Positions 12,994-25,913 of a stretch of 64,000 bases of DNA are shown here, piece by piece; within the stretch, counting starts at the first letter, position 1, and each line of letters opens with the position of its first letter. The notes under the pieces were generated by a model that ran no database searches, was not told the origin of the DNA, and was given only the letters and a program-made list of their open reading frames with translations. Origin of the DNA: Poronia punctata (taxonomy: Eukaryota; Ascomycota; Sordariomycetes; Xylariales; Xylariaceae); the NCBI GenBank assembly GCA_022579005.1, contig MU401454.1, positions 248,001-312,000 of the forward strand. Reading direction: 5' to 3'. Both the position numbers and the translations under genes were made by a program.

Positions 12994-14458
12994 GGTCTCT
13001 CGGTCAATCCTATCGCATTGTGCGGGTGAAGTAAGAGATGTAGACGGCCGCGTTGCACAGACGGCGTTTCGCTTCGGTCACGAATCGTTTGAAGCCGGAC
13101 GAATGTCGCGATCGTCCGGGCGTCGTCTCGGTGCGGTAGAGTTGACTACCTGGTGTAATAGTAAGAACCAGAATGCGACAAAACAACAGACTTCATGCTA
13201 TTCGTAGACTAGCCAAGCAGCTATTCAAGCTTCTACAAAAAAGCAGTACCTACCTATTTACTTGCTAGGGTAGGTACCTAAACCTAGTTCAATGTGAAAA
13301 GGAAATCTGCAGGTCCCTTCAAGGTTGATTGCAATGAGGTAGGTTTACTTGCTTGGTGCCTACGTCCGAGTACCCAGTACTTTTTGGCCGGCTGTTTGGG
13401 GGTGTCAGATACAGGTAAGTGCACGCTTGTCTAGAACTTCTTAAAGTTTGGCACGTTGTACAGCTACAGATGACCGGGGTCCCGCTAAAGTATAACCCGC
13501 AAGAAATTAGCAGCCCTGCAGCGTCCTGGGACGCGCCGAACTACCTAGACCGACCGAACCATTCAAATAAAAAAGTCAACAAACGCTAGGGCGGTGTAGA
13601 ATTTCTGCCAGCCTCTCCCAGCTGGTCCTTCAACACCATATCATTCTCAGCTGCATTCACTTGCTTTGGATGAGAAGAATGAGGCGGGTTTAGACGTATA
13701 TTTTTTTTTATCTTTCAGACTACTAGGGAAACATTTTCTTCCATGCAGTGTACCGTCTGCTTTTCTTTGGTCCTTTGAGGTAGAGATCACTTATATGTAG
13801 CAAGTTGGAAGACATGTACTGATACGGTGCACGTTTATATGGAAAGGAGTTTCCTTGCGGCCTGTCAAATCCTCAAACGACCCTTCCTGCGTGTCAAGGC
13901 CGGTTTGTTAGAAAAACCAGAAATAATCTGCAGTCGAGGATCCCACGGGGAAGGTGAATGGCACCTGCTGTAAATTATTACGACTCTTCTGCTGCAAAGT
14001 TGCCTGGATTACTCTAGGCACACTCGGCCAAAGTTGGCGCGTGGGAGATTGCACCGCCTCCGCTCACCGAGAGCAGCCTCGTTTCGAGCGCTCACAGCCG
14101 AGAACCTGCCCTTCGCAGGTGAACTTGAATCTGCCGTTTCGTTCACAAGAACTTCCATCACATTCTGGCCTGAGCACATCTAGAGAGAGACTACCTACCT
14201 TGATCAGATTTATACGTAAACCTGAAATACCTCCATGAATGTGATACAGCATATTCTTCCGCCAAATGAACTGCGGATAGACGCGTCACAATAGCCTCTC
14301 CGTCCGCGATTACGGAGCCTGAACTTGTGCTAGGCTTTCACGTCTTTGCGGTTGCGGTTGCGGTTGCGGTTGCGCGTTTCGTCCCATCTTATGCGCCGTG
14401 GACTGTTTCACATGCGCTGTTTTGTGCTCATACCAGCGACAAATGAGCCTGAGACACG
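12994..14458. promoter_or_regulatory. divergent NUP192/TEL1 promoter region
   Basis: A 1.46-kb gap between the two divergent start codons. It should hold both promoters and 5' leaders. The only clear pattern is a short GCGGTT hexamer array near the TEL1 start. Short open frames here are not supported by homology. No convincing TATA box was assigned. Confidence 0.5.
14346..14374 (+). repeat. GCGGTT hexamer tandem repeat
   Basis: About four and a half copies of a TTGCGG/GCGGTT unit lie about 85-110 bases before the proposed TEL1 ATG. This places them in the promoter or 5' leader. The bases are directly visible; any regulatory role is speculation. Confidence 0.85.
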
Positions 14459-17400
14459 ATGGCGCCGCGGTCAGCTGCTCGCGAAGTTACTATGAGGAAG
14501 GCTTTAGGCACGTGACTACCACAGGAAAGACCGCCATTGCTTCGGGGGCTTCAGGCTGACAGCCACACGTACAGAGTCGATCGAGGGCGGTAACAGATCA
14601 AACGGCGCAACCGGTCTTGAAGGTACGGATACTCTTTATACTGTGGGAATATAACAAATTGCTCATCTAGACTTTGATAGATCTCATTTACATATTTAAA
14701 CATCAATCCACCGCTTCTGATCTGTAGGTGCTCCACCCTGCCTGGCCAGTCTAGCAGCGCAATCGAATGACATCATGCAGTGTTAGCTAACAATCAGTTC
14801 AGTCTGAAACTGGATGATAGAAGCTATCACCGCTTATTTGAGGCTATCTTTCGTTATACCTTGACTGAGAAAGAGGCTTACTATCACGGCAAAGGGTCGA
14901 AGAGTACCCCCTTAGGCAGACTCACCAAATGTGCCGAGCTACTTCGTCTCATTGTCGAACAGGCGGCGTCCAAGATAAAGCGGAAGACTATCTTGGCCGT
15001 CATCGACCACATAACCGACATATTGCCTCACCCCGAGGAAGGCTTGGTGCCGCCGTTGGTGTCCGACTATATCAAGGCCCTCGCTACGCTACTTGGCTAT
15101 AGCCCCAATGTCGAACTCCTGGCGACGCACGATAGTAATGGCTGGCTTACTTGTGCCGATTTCGTAACACAGATAATCTCACAGTACACTGGCGTTGCGG
15201 ATCGGGATGGAGGAGCATCACGCGCTTCGCCGGCGCCTGGGACAGGTTCATCCATCTCACTTCCGTTTTCGACACCCAGGTCAACGAGCACACAATCAAG
15301 GCGAACTGGAAACGAACGAGCACCTCGCGGCCATCTTGCGGATCTGATGCAATGTTTGTCATCTCTTGTGTCTGCGCCGAATGCGCCACTCCTGCAACGT
15401 TCTCGGGAAATGGCGGCTGTTGCACTCCAAGTTCTGCAGCTTCGCCACCTTGGCCTGAGTCAACTACAACAACTGGCATTTTCCGTCGTCAATGCCCTCC
15501 TAGTCGTGACCCAGACGGACGATATAGACCAAGCAAGTTTGGTAGCAACCGAATGTTTACCGCTTATCATGTATTGGTGGCAAGCCAGAACAGCGTCCAA
15601 ATCTGACGCCTTGCTCAATGCCGTTCGAGTTGAGATGCTCAAGACGCTGTACAATGTCCACCTACAGCTTGAGTACTTGACTCGAGACCCAGAAAAGCAA
15701 TATATCCTTGAGCATGTGGAGAACCTATCAGAGATACTCTGGGGTGAATACTCGAAGCGAGATGACCGAGCCCAACTACAGCAAGATGATCTTTCTTACG
15801 TTTCCGAACAGCCTGATATCCACCAATTCCGCATAAAGCCGTTTGCGTTACGGCCCTTTAACGTCGAAGGGGAGAAACAGTGGGCAGTTGTTCAGACACT
15901 AGCAATGCTTGAAGGGGTTATGTGGAAGAGGCGGCGGACTCACGATTCGGATCCAGCCGGCGACACCCCTGAGCAACCGCGTAAGAGACAGCGAAAAGAT
16001 ATGGGATTTAGTAGGCTTCTCCATAAGCTTCAATCCATCGATCGTTCCAACCAGTTCACTGCTCTGCAAATGCTGCCTTTTTTTGTAGCAGATGTTGAGG
16101 TTGCCGCTGACGAGACGCATGAGTTGTTATCGGTACTCACCAGTCTTGTGACCAACAAAAACAGCAAATTATCAACTTGGGCTATGATAGCCTGTGCTAG
16201 GTTAGTAAAGAGAGTCGGTCGGAATTTCGGATACGATGGAGTGTTATATAAAACTAACCAACCATTTAGTCTAGCTCCCAGATCTGCTAGCCCTAGTAGT
16301 TCCCTCGTCGCCCTTTGGAAGCAGACGTGGCAAGTCGCGGTGCGGTCGGTGAGTATGACAGGTACCTGTCGAGCCGGAAGCTTCCTCCTGTATTCCATTT
16401 TGGAAAACGAGTTACTCCCGTACAATCAGATCATGAGCGACATTAGTGATATTATCACAACTGCAGACGTGAACGGACCGGCCATCTTGGCAGACTCGTC
16501 GCTTATTCTCATGAAAGCACTTTTGCAACTCCGCAACCACCATCTTCCCAGTGCCAGCCATGCAACCAACAATCACGTTGTTCGTTGGATGCTCTCCCGG
16601 TGGTTCCCTGGTGAGTATCTGCTAACTAACTCCCGATACTTATCTGATGCTTATTTCTAAATGTGTTTTAGCCGACACCAACTTTATTTCCTTCTACTCC
16701 ATGCATGTCTGTGCCCTGGACATTTCAAACCTCGTGTGCGCAGCTTGGGGCGCCAAGAGCCTATCGCCATCGCACGCCTCCCAGACAATCTCTGGGCCGA
16801 TCGGAGAGTCACTGTTGTTACTGCGCGAAAGGGAGAGCATAGTGAAATATCTCCTGCTGCTTGAGGATGGTGCGAGTAGCCTGAAGCTTGAAAACAACAG
16901 CGACAGCAACAGCGACAACACTACTACACCACCGGTAACCGCGGTGCTTACAGATTCCACAAGTGCGCTCGCAACGACAAAATTAGTCGCCGAACTCTTC
17001 TATGCTAAGCTGGGAGAAGTAGGGTCGCTGTGTAGCACTTGGGTTAAAAAGGCTGAAGGATCCGGCCATATCACGCCCGACAAGCTGCAGAGTGTCTTGT
17101 CATGCTTGTTGCTCGGGACGCTCATCCTCCCACAGTTAAAAGAAGTCAACACACGCCAGTCACAAGAAACCGAAGATGTCATCTTCCGTGTCCTACGAGA
17201 GCTTCTCAAAGCGCTGTCCTCTTCTCCCGAGAGCCAAACGCTCTACGAGTGTCTTTTGAGGTCCGTGCGGCCTTTTCTGCCGGGTTTGACTGCTGGCAAA
17301 CTAGGACGGCTGGCCACTGAATTCCCCTATCTTCATCAGCTTCTTGCTGAAGTATCCATGTCACTTCGCCAACAGTCGGAACAGCACTCGTTGCGTACTG

Positions 17401-20400
17401 AACACGATGCAATGGATATCGATGAAGCATTCGAGACCCAGGGTAGCCACGCGATGCCGAAGTCAGGTACTCCGGTCGAAGCTCCGCGGAGAGAGTCTGC
17501 GATTGTTCTTCAGGCCACCGCTTTCTATAATGATACCACTCAGCGGCTTTATTTCCTTCAGGAACTACACCAAGACAAAGGGCAAGTTGGCCTCATTCCT
17601 GGAGCCTTTCTCGATTCTATCCTACTCCTATCAGACAGGGAGATATTAGAATGCCGATGTCTGATCAGAGAACTATTTGACGCCGATTTGATTATCAATC
17701 CAGACGATGCGCAAAGAGTGATTGTGAGGATGGCTGGACTTATAGGCCAGCTCGCCTTCTCGAGCTGTGAAGTTGCCTTGAACGTCTGTCTAGACTTGAT
17801 GGAAAGCTTCATAGGGATGTGGTCGGAGGGCGGCAGCGAACTTTCCTCGCTCGTGGGCGACTTGTACCGGCACTATCTTACCAAGGGGATAACAAACAAC
17901 ATCCTGTCACCGTCTGTACAGATATCTTTGTCGCGTCTGTTGCTTCGTCTAGCCCATGCCGAGGAGAACTTTTCCCAGTCTGTGGAAATGGATCCTCCCA
18001 ACACCTCGCTTCTTGATTTATTAGAATCGAGTTCCTTGCCTGTCAAGTTCTACATCGGCACTCGCCTACCAAGTATGTTTGGTCGCTATGTTCTTAAAGT
18101 TCATGAAGACATGTTTGTCGACATCCTTCAGACCCTCCCTACAAGCGATGTGTTCTTGGAAGGTATAGCTTTACGGCTTTTTGTGCTTGGAGAGGTGGCG
18201 CGAAAGTGGCCGACGCTCCTGCGAAGAGGCATCTATCACATCTTTGAAACACCGGGCAAGGTCCCCCGTGCAAAGGACCATGCCGCCTACTCACTAAAGA
18301 GGATAGCTGCTACCCTCAAGCTTGACGATCCGAGACGGCTCTTTGACTTATTCGCATCACAGTTGCTGTATACTTGGCTTGACGATGGAGATATCGAGGA
18401 CATCCCATTCGCCATCTTTGGCTTTCCGACTCTAGAGGCGCTACTCCTTCGAGCCCAAGCGGACATTGTAGCCCTTATGATAATGCGGGCCCAAAACACG
18501 GCCTTGACCAAGCTCGCCACGGCCCTCGGCACCACTCCAGCAGAACTCGTGCAGCGCAACTTTGCCAAGGCTTTAGCCTATAGCATGGCTCACGATATCA
18601 GCATGTCTAAAGGAGAGCAGCACCAGAGCGGAGAAAGCCGGATGAGGAAATTGTTGGGGCGGGAGGTCTTCCTAGAAAGTGTATATCTTAATTTTGCAGA
18701 CATCATCGGGACCTTTATCAGCCTCATAGACCAGGAAGACCCGATCGAACGGTCTTGGGCCAGGGACGACACCCTTATCCGTGCGGCAGAGACAATGGAA
18801 GCGATCAAAAAGTGTGGGCACTCAGACGTCGTGCTAGGGGCTAACCAGCAGCCTACCTTTCGTCCGAAATACCTGGTCAGGGAGATCTCGTTGCTCTGCA
18901 GCCGCACGGAGTACGAGTTTACCGCTCTCTGGAACCCTGCACTGGTCGTTACCGTGGCTAGGAAGCTGTTCAATAGCATACACAAGGCGCTCGGGCCCTT
19001 ATACGCCTGTTCTATCCTTCGCAAGGTCCGGGTGCTGATCTGCCTCGCCGGACCCCACGCCTGGAGGTCTTACCCCCTAGAGATGCTCCTCCATTCCATA
19101 CGACCGTACATTGTGGACACGGAATGCGCAGACGATGCGCTGGGGATGAGCCAATACTTAGTCGAGAAGGGATACGAAAGTCTTGTCGACTCGACGTCTT
19201 TTCTTGCGGGCTACGCCTTGTCGACATTGGCCTCACTTCGCGTCTTTCTCGAGACATCACAGTCCAGCACTACGCAGGAGAGCCAATTCAAGGCTACAAT
19301 GTCAAAGGCTCAGAGTTTCCACGCCTGGTTTACGAAATACCTGGAAGAATATGCTTCGACGGCTATAGGGGATGAAGAGCAGAGGGAAGCGTTCAAAGGT
19401 ATCACCGAGTCTGCGGCGCATGTGCGTACCTCGGGCAATGCGGAGCGCGGGACCCACGAGAGCAGACTGCTTCTAGAGATTCTGCGGGACGGAGACGGCA
19501 ACGAAAGACTCCTCAGTCCGGCATCTCGTAAATTAGCGCTCGAGATGCTCTGTTCTCACTTTACCATCCCAGCTACGTCAAGTAGCGATTTTGTGCGTTC
19601 CGATGACGATGCCCAGACGCTGACCAAGGCAGTGTGGAAGAGCTGCCAGTCACAGAACCTCAGCGGCGAATACCTGGCTTGGGCTGGCCGTGTCATCGGT
19701 AGGGGGTTTGCCTCTTCTGGTACCATCGATCACGATCTCCTCCGAGAATCTCGACTGTCGAGCTATAGCCGGTATGGGAGAGGTGAATCCGCTTCGGAGC
19801 AAGGCATCCTAGACCTGCTCCAGGCCCTGACGGCAGATGCGGACTGCTCAAAAGCGGGGATTGCGGAATCTGCCCTGAGGATGATCGTATCGGAAGCAAC
19901 AGCCCAAGGCGACGAGGGTCTAGTCATGGCATGCGAGAAGAAGTTGACGCCGCAGCTTCTTCAGGCTTCTGACTGGGCGCCCTACCGAACACCACCTTCG
20001 GATCATATTGCGGGTAGCAGATTAGAGGAGGACGCCGTCTTCTCTCCAGAGTCGATAAAGGATTCTAAATGGGCCGAAAACATGACCGTCTACCTTGTTC
20101 AGAAGGCTCAAGAAAGCATCGTACTTGGTGCTTTGCCACCGATACTAGCAAATGTCGAAGGCTTCGCCAAGGAGGCCTTTCCGTATGTAATCCATCTAAC
20201 GCTGTTGATGGAGCGCAAGACGCAGCAGTCGGCGAGGCGGGCACTATCTAGAGCGTTGAAATACTGGTTTCAATCCGACTCGCCCCTTGCAAGGGACAAC
20301 CTCGGTCTCCTGATGAACGCCATCCTGTATCTCCGAACCCAACCCTTACCCGGCGAGAGCTCTATAGCCGAGCGGATCCAATGGCTCGAACTAGATCTCA

Positions 20401-23400
20401 GGGCAGCTTCCATAGCTGCTACCAAGTGTGGCATGTACAAAACGGCCCTGCTCTTGATGGAGTTGGTACCTGCGGAGAGCACTCGGTCTTCCCGAAGATC
20501 ATCCGCCATGCGTACTCCCACCCAGGAATCCACAGACGTAATACTAAATATCTACGAGAATATCGACGACCCAGATGCTTATTACGGCTTGAGCCAGGCG
20601 TCCAGCTTGACCAACGTCCTCGCACGTCTCGAGTATGAGAAGGATGGCATCAAAAGCCTTGCATTTAGAGGCGCACAGTATGACAGTCACATTCGGAAGG
20701 ACGACCGGGCATCCGCCATAGACGGTCAATCGCTCGTCAGCACTCTCGGCGGACTGGGTCTCTCTGGTCTGTCTTATGCGCTGTTGCAAAACCAACAGAA
20801 CCTCGATGGATCTTCGGGTGCTGTCGATAGCACGTTCAATGCCGCCCGGAAACTAGAAACGTGGAACCTACCAGCGCTTGGTCCGACACGCAACCCTTCA
20901 GTGACCATATACAGGACGTATCAAGCCTGGAACCAAGCGACCGAACTGAGCACCGTTAGGAAAGTCGCCTGGAGTGGGTTTAGCGAGATTGTACAAAACG
21001 TACTCAGACACGATATCGGCACAGCTGCACTTCGGGGTCACTTGGGGGCTCTCGCTGTCTTGGCCGAACTAAACGATGTGATAGATGTTGGGAGCTCAAC
21101 CGAGCTTGATCGGGTTTTAGAAACGTTCAATAGTCGGTCCCAATGGATGAAGAGTGGACGGTAAGTTTCTCTGTTTCTCTTCCTAAACATCTTTCTACTT
21201 TATACTCGGTGTTCTAACGGTCAAAATAAATCAGATACGACGAAGTGAGCCAGATACTATCATGTAGAGAAACAACCATGAGCCTCCTTTCGCAGTTTTC
21301 TAGTCGCTCTGCTACAACTAGGCTAAACCCTCCAGAGGCTCGGCTGAGCCAGGTCAAGTCGATGTTGCTGTCTTCCAATATCCACAGATATCACCAAGCC
21401 TTTCAGGAATCGTTGAATATTGCGACCTCTCTCACACACTTGGTAGAGCCCAGCGTAGATCTCGGTCTCAGTATAGATTCTGCTGCCCGACTGGAGGTGG
21501 CCGACTCTCTCTGGGATCACGGAGAGATGATGTCGTCTATCCGGATGCTTCAACATATCGACGAGGATACAGACCTAAAAAAACAGACAATAGTCGTCAG
21601 CCGCCCCGACCTGCTCGCCAAGACTGCTCATCAGATATCAGTCGCAAAGCTGGAGAAGCCAGATAGCATCCAGAAAAACTACCTCCAACCGGCACTGAAG
21701 GAGTTGAAGGGCAAGGCAGACGGCGAGGAGGCGGGCAAGGTGTACCATCAGTTCGCCACCTTCTGCGACGAACAGCTGCAAAACCCCGATGGTCTGGAAG
21801 ACCTGGCCCGTCTGCAACATCTCAGACAGGGGAAAAGCGAAGAGGTTAGACAACTTATGGAGCTTGTCTCTAATGCCAAGGATACCCAGACAAGGACACG
21901 ATTTACATCCCATCTTACTAGGGCCAAACAGTGGCTCGGACTAGACGAACAGGAGCTACGTCGGGTCGAGCAGAGTCGCAGCGAGTTTGTGCGCCACAGT
22001 TTGGAAAACTATCTCCTCTCCCTTATCGCCTCGGACGAATACAACAACGACGCTCTCCGTTTCACCGCGCTCTGGCTCGAACGCGCGGGCGAGGAATTTG
22101 CGAACGAGGCCGTGAGGAAATATATAGATAATGTGCCAACGCGGAAATTTGCACCTCTTATGAACCAGCTGACTTCGCGGCTCCTGGACCAGAACAATCC
22201 ATTCCAGAAGCTTCTCATCGAGCTTGTCTACCGGATATGCGTCGACCATCCGTATCACGGCATGTACCAGATATGGTCAGGCACCAGGTCCAAACCGAAA
22301 AAGGAAGACAACATCGCCCAGCTCCGGAAGCAAGCCACGGAAAGAGTAGGCAAGAAGCTTGCACAGACGAAATCAGCCGCACACACCTGGACTGCCATCT
22401 ACAACACTAGCAAGGCCTACCACGCCCTAGCCCTTGAGGGTACCTACAAGGGAGGACAAAAGATCTCCATGAGAGAGTCGCAAGCCGGCGTAGCCCTAGC
22501 CAGTGCTCTGGTGAAATACGGCATACCACCTCCTACCATGCAAATCGAACTATCGGCCTCTCGCGACTACTCGGACGTCCCGTTGGCTACGAAACTAGAG
22601 CCCAACATGACCATCGCCAACGGCGTCAGCGCACCCAAGATCATCGCCATCATCGGGAGCAACGGCGCAAAGTTCAAGCAACTGGTAAAAGGCGGCAATG
22701 ACGATCTCCGACAAGACGCCATCATGGAACAAGTATTCGCCGCCGTCTCATCCGTCCTCAAGCTCCACCGCTCCACCCGCCAGCGCAATCTCGGCATCAG
22801 AACGTACAAAGTCCTCCCACTCACCTCCGTATCCGGCTTGATCGAATTCGTGCCCAACACCATCCCCCTCCACGACTACCTCATGCCGGCGCACGAACGG
22901 TACCACCCCCGCGATTACAAAGGCTCCATGTGCCGCAAAGAAATCTCCAACGTGCAAACCAAATCCTCCGAGGTCCGTCTCGCCACGTACAAGCGCGTGA
23001 CCGAACACTTCCAACCGGTGATGCGGTACTTCTTCATGGAATACTTCACCGACCCGGACTCCTGGTTCGCCAAGCGGACAGCCTACACGCGAACAACGGC
23101 CGCCATCTCCATCCTCGGTCACGTCCTCGGCCTCGGCGACCGGCACGGCCACAATATCCTCCTGGACTCCAAAAACGGCGAAGTCGTCCACATCGACCTA
23201 GGCGTGGCCTTTGAATCTGGCCGCGTCCTGCCCGTGCCCGAACTCGTCCCCTTTCGTCTGACGCGAGACATTGTCGACGGGATGGGAATAACCAAGACCG
23301 AAGGCGTGTTTCGTCGCTGCTGCGAATTCACCCTCGACGCCCTGCGCGAGGAAACGTATTCCATCATGACCATCCTTGACGTCTTGCGTTATGATCCGTT

Positions 23401-23776
23401 GTATTCGTGGTCTATCAGTCCTGTCCGAGTTGCGAAATTACAAGATACGAGACGGGATGATCATCATGATGTTAAAACAACAACAGAGGTTCAGGACAAT
23501 AACAAAGTATTAAATAACGTCAATGAACCGAGTGAGGCGGATCGAGCCTTGGAGGTTGTTAGGAAGAAATTGAGCAAGACGCTTAGTGTTACGGCTACGG
23601 TTAATGATTTGATTAATCAGGCTACTGACGAGAGGAATTTGGCGGTTTTGTATTCTGGTATGTTTTTCCCCCCTTTTTCCTTTTTTCCGTTCTCCTTTGC
23701 TGTACGTCATTGGCTTTTAATGTGATGTGAAGAAAATTGCTAACTTATCTTGATAGGTTGGGCTGCTTATGCCTAA
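14459..23776 (+). CDS. TEL1: serine/threonine kinase Tel1 (ATM orthologue)
   Basis: A PI3K-like protein kinase that signals DNA double-strand breaks with MRX/MRN and maintains telomeres. Seven exons: 14459-14511, 14555-14622, 14681-14723, 14803-16610, 16672-21160, 21235-23657 and 23757-23776, giving 2967 residues, normal for filamentous fungi. The three small first exons encode a TAN-like motif (GLEDLIYIF) that reads into LKLDDRSYHRLFEAIF. The long HEAT/FAT body follows. The kinase domain starts near residue 2616 (KIIAIIGSNGAKFKQLVKGG). The catalytic loop GLGDRHGHN has its Asp near 2789, and the metal-binding HIDLG follows near 2809. The FATC domain ends ...LAVLYSGWAAYA, its last six residues coming from the 20-nt final exon. 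Exons 4-7 are secure. Exons 1-3 are inferred from motif order and phase; the first intron is only 43 nt. It is divergent from NUP192 and convergent with TOM22. Confidence 0.93.
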
Positions 23777-24467
23777 GGTTAGATAGATAGATAATAGGAA
23801 GTAATGTACGTGTAAAACATTTTGTTGAATATTCTAGCAGCTACGAATAAACTTGGCACGGCGTAAATGCCTAGATAATTTACCTTGGGCAATCCTATCT
23901 CCTTTCATGTTGTCTGATGGGAGATGATATGCTCGTCTGTCTGTCTGTCTGTCTGTCTGTCTGGTAGATGGAACATGTATGTATGCATGTAAATAGTATG
24001 ACTCTCTTATAAAACAGGCAGCCTACTTATGTCAGAAGTGAAAGGTGGAAATAGGACAAATATTTCATTAGAAAAACGCGGAATTCAATTCATAATGGAC
24101 GATACCAGTCCATCCATGTCCATCCATCTATGCTACATACCCATCTCTCTCTCTCTCTCTCCAGGCCAAATACGACACAGGTTTTAAATATATATAGTAC
24201 AAAGACAAGAAGTTATGTTTTTCATGTCCGGTGAGGTGAGGTGAGACTTCTTCTGCTTCGTTCCACTAGGCTAGCTAACCTATGGAGAGAAGATAACGAG
24301 GGAGCCCGGTTCCGTTGTGGTAGCTGGTTTGTTGGATTGGATTATGCGGGGAGGTATGGTATACAACGCAGTGTAGTTTTTGTTTTGGAGAGTTTGGGCC
24401 TTGTTTCAATTCGATCGAGGCGAGGGGTGGTCGTTGGAAATCGATCTTTGCTTTCGCTTTTTTTCTT
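23777..24467. other. convergent 3' regions of TEL1 and TOM22
   Basis: A 0.7-kb gap between two stop codons facing each other. It presumably holds both polyadenylation regions. It contains a TGTC tetranucleotide array at about 23935-23962 and a short TC run near 24145. No gene was seen. Confidence 0.6.
23935..23962. repeat. (GTCT)n microsatellite
   Basis: Seven consecutive copies of a GTCT tetranucleotide are visible in the 3' region of TEL1. It is a plain microsatellite. Confidence 0.95.
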
Positions 24468-25166
24468 TTACAAAGCAGCTTGAGTCTCCTGACCAGGTTG
24501 TTGCGGTTGACCACCAGCCGTAAGGATCTAAACCAAATCATTTATCAAATTAGCATTCAATATTCTTTCCAGTTTCCTTTCTCTTCCCTCCCTTCCCCTT
24601 CCCCTTCCACCTATTCCACCATCTCCCAAAAAAAAAGAAGGGGGAAAACAGAAAGAAAGAAAGAAAGAAAAAAAAACTCACCTCCCCACCCATCTCCCTC
24701 ATCTTCATCTCCTTCTCCATCTCCAAAACCTGCTGTTCCTCAGACCAAGCCAGCGCCCAAGGAATCCCCAACAACAAGACCGAACTGCTGACGACCCATA
24801 ACGTCTTCCCGCTAAACGACAGGACGCTCTGCACGGCGTTGGTGGCCGTCGACACGGTGTTGCTGATGGCGGTGCGCGTTTGCGGGGAGACGATGTCGCG
24901 GAGGGCGAAGAGACGTTCGCCTAGGGTTTCGTCCGTCGGGTCGTAGTCTGAGTCGTCTGAGATTTCGGAATCTAATTTTTCAGAGGGGGGCAAATGGAAG
25001 TTAGTTAACTACTTAGGTAACTACATAGTTGCAAAAAGAGGTGAAAACAAGAAAACAAAGAAAAGAGAGAATGTTTACCTGTATCCGTGTAGTCGGCATC
25101 ATCGTCCTCGGGACCGGGCTGGCCCTCTTGGAAATGCTCGTCGATGATTTCTTGTAGTTGGACCAT
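24468..25166 (-). CDS. TOM22: mitochondrial import receptor subunit Tom22
   Basis: The central receptor of the TOM complex in the outer mitochondrial membrane; it takes presequence proteins from Tom20 and passes them to the Tom40 pore. Three exons: 25166-25079, 24971-24682 and 24527-24468, giving 145 residues. Residues 1-45 are very acidic (EDDDADYTDT, ISDDSDYDPTDETLGE), the cytosolic receptor part. The family core ERLFALRDIVSPQTR follows. A single membrane span lies at about 86-105 with the characteristic proline (LLLGIPWALAW). A short intermembrane-space tail ends in Gln/Gly/Pro-rich sequence. Introns are 107 and 154 nt; the second is rich in GAAA and TTCC runs. Spliced phases are consistent throughout. 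Without splicing, the middle exon runs into low-complexity intron sequence. The identification rests on the length, acidic head, core motif and proline-bearing tail anchor together. Confidence 0.95.
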
Positions 25167-25913
25167 TTTCGTTCTTTGTTTATTTATTTATTTATCTATC
25201 TGGGAGGATAAGGGGATCGAAAGAGTTGGGCGGTTGATTAAAGTTGGTGAGGGTAGGTTAGCCTGATTGTAAGTGGTTTGTTGGAAGGAGGTGCTTTCGG
25301 AATCGACAAGGTCAAGCAAGGCCGCTTCTCTCAAAAAATTCATCATAGCCAGGCTTGGTCCAAACTACTCGTAGGTACTTGGTCTAACCTAACCTGTTTA
25401 TGGACGTAGCCTTATCGGGGTGCTATTAGCTAATACTGGTGTGGGTCTGGTATGGGTCTGGTATGGCTCGTGCACCACCAAAGTTCATAGACACAAACCC
25501 AATCAAGTCTCCTTCATCTGCAAGTGAACAATGAGGAGAGATATATCAATATGCTGTATGTACACAGTAGACTATGTATTATATATCAGCTTCATATTCT
25601 TTTAAAATGATAGATGTATCTTAGCAACGACTTTCTAGTGACAGTTATTATTAGGTATTGCTAAAGTATACCTCTAGATATTATCGAGGTTTAAAACTCT
25701 CAACTACACGTACACATATAGGTAGGTACAAAATCGAGAGCCGACACCACCAGGCCTGAGCTAGGTGATATACATACTTTATCCGCTATCTAGCGCTGCC
25801 GTATCTACTGCAAGGTCATTTGAAAATGACATCGAAAAGCAAGCAAGCCGCTCCCAAGGTATATGCTATGATCACATGCATGCGCTAAAATGCATAGTCG
25901 CAAAGTCGCCATC
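25167..25913. other. intergenic between NHA1 3' end and TOM22 start
   Basis: Holds the TOM22 promoter and the NHA1 3' region. Short TATTTA runs lie just upstream of the TOM22 ATG. No gene was seen; the small open frame on the minus strand beginning inside NHA1 is a shadow of that gene. Confidence 0.5.

Noticed and set aside
14551..14736. 61-codon minus-strand frame ending YVWLSA that looks protein-like
   Set aside because: It is the antisense of the TEL1 N-terminal exons; the sense strand explains the pattern.
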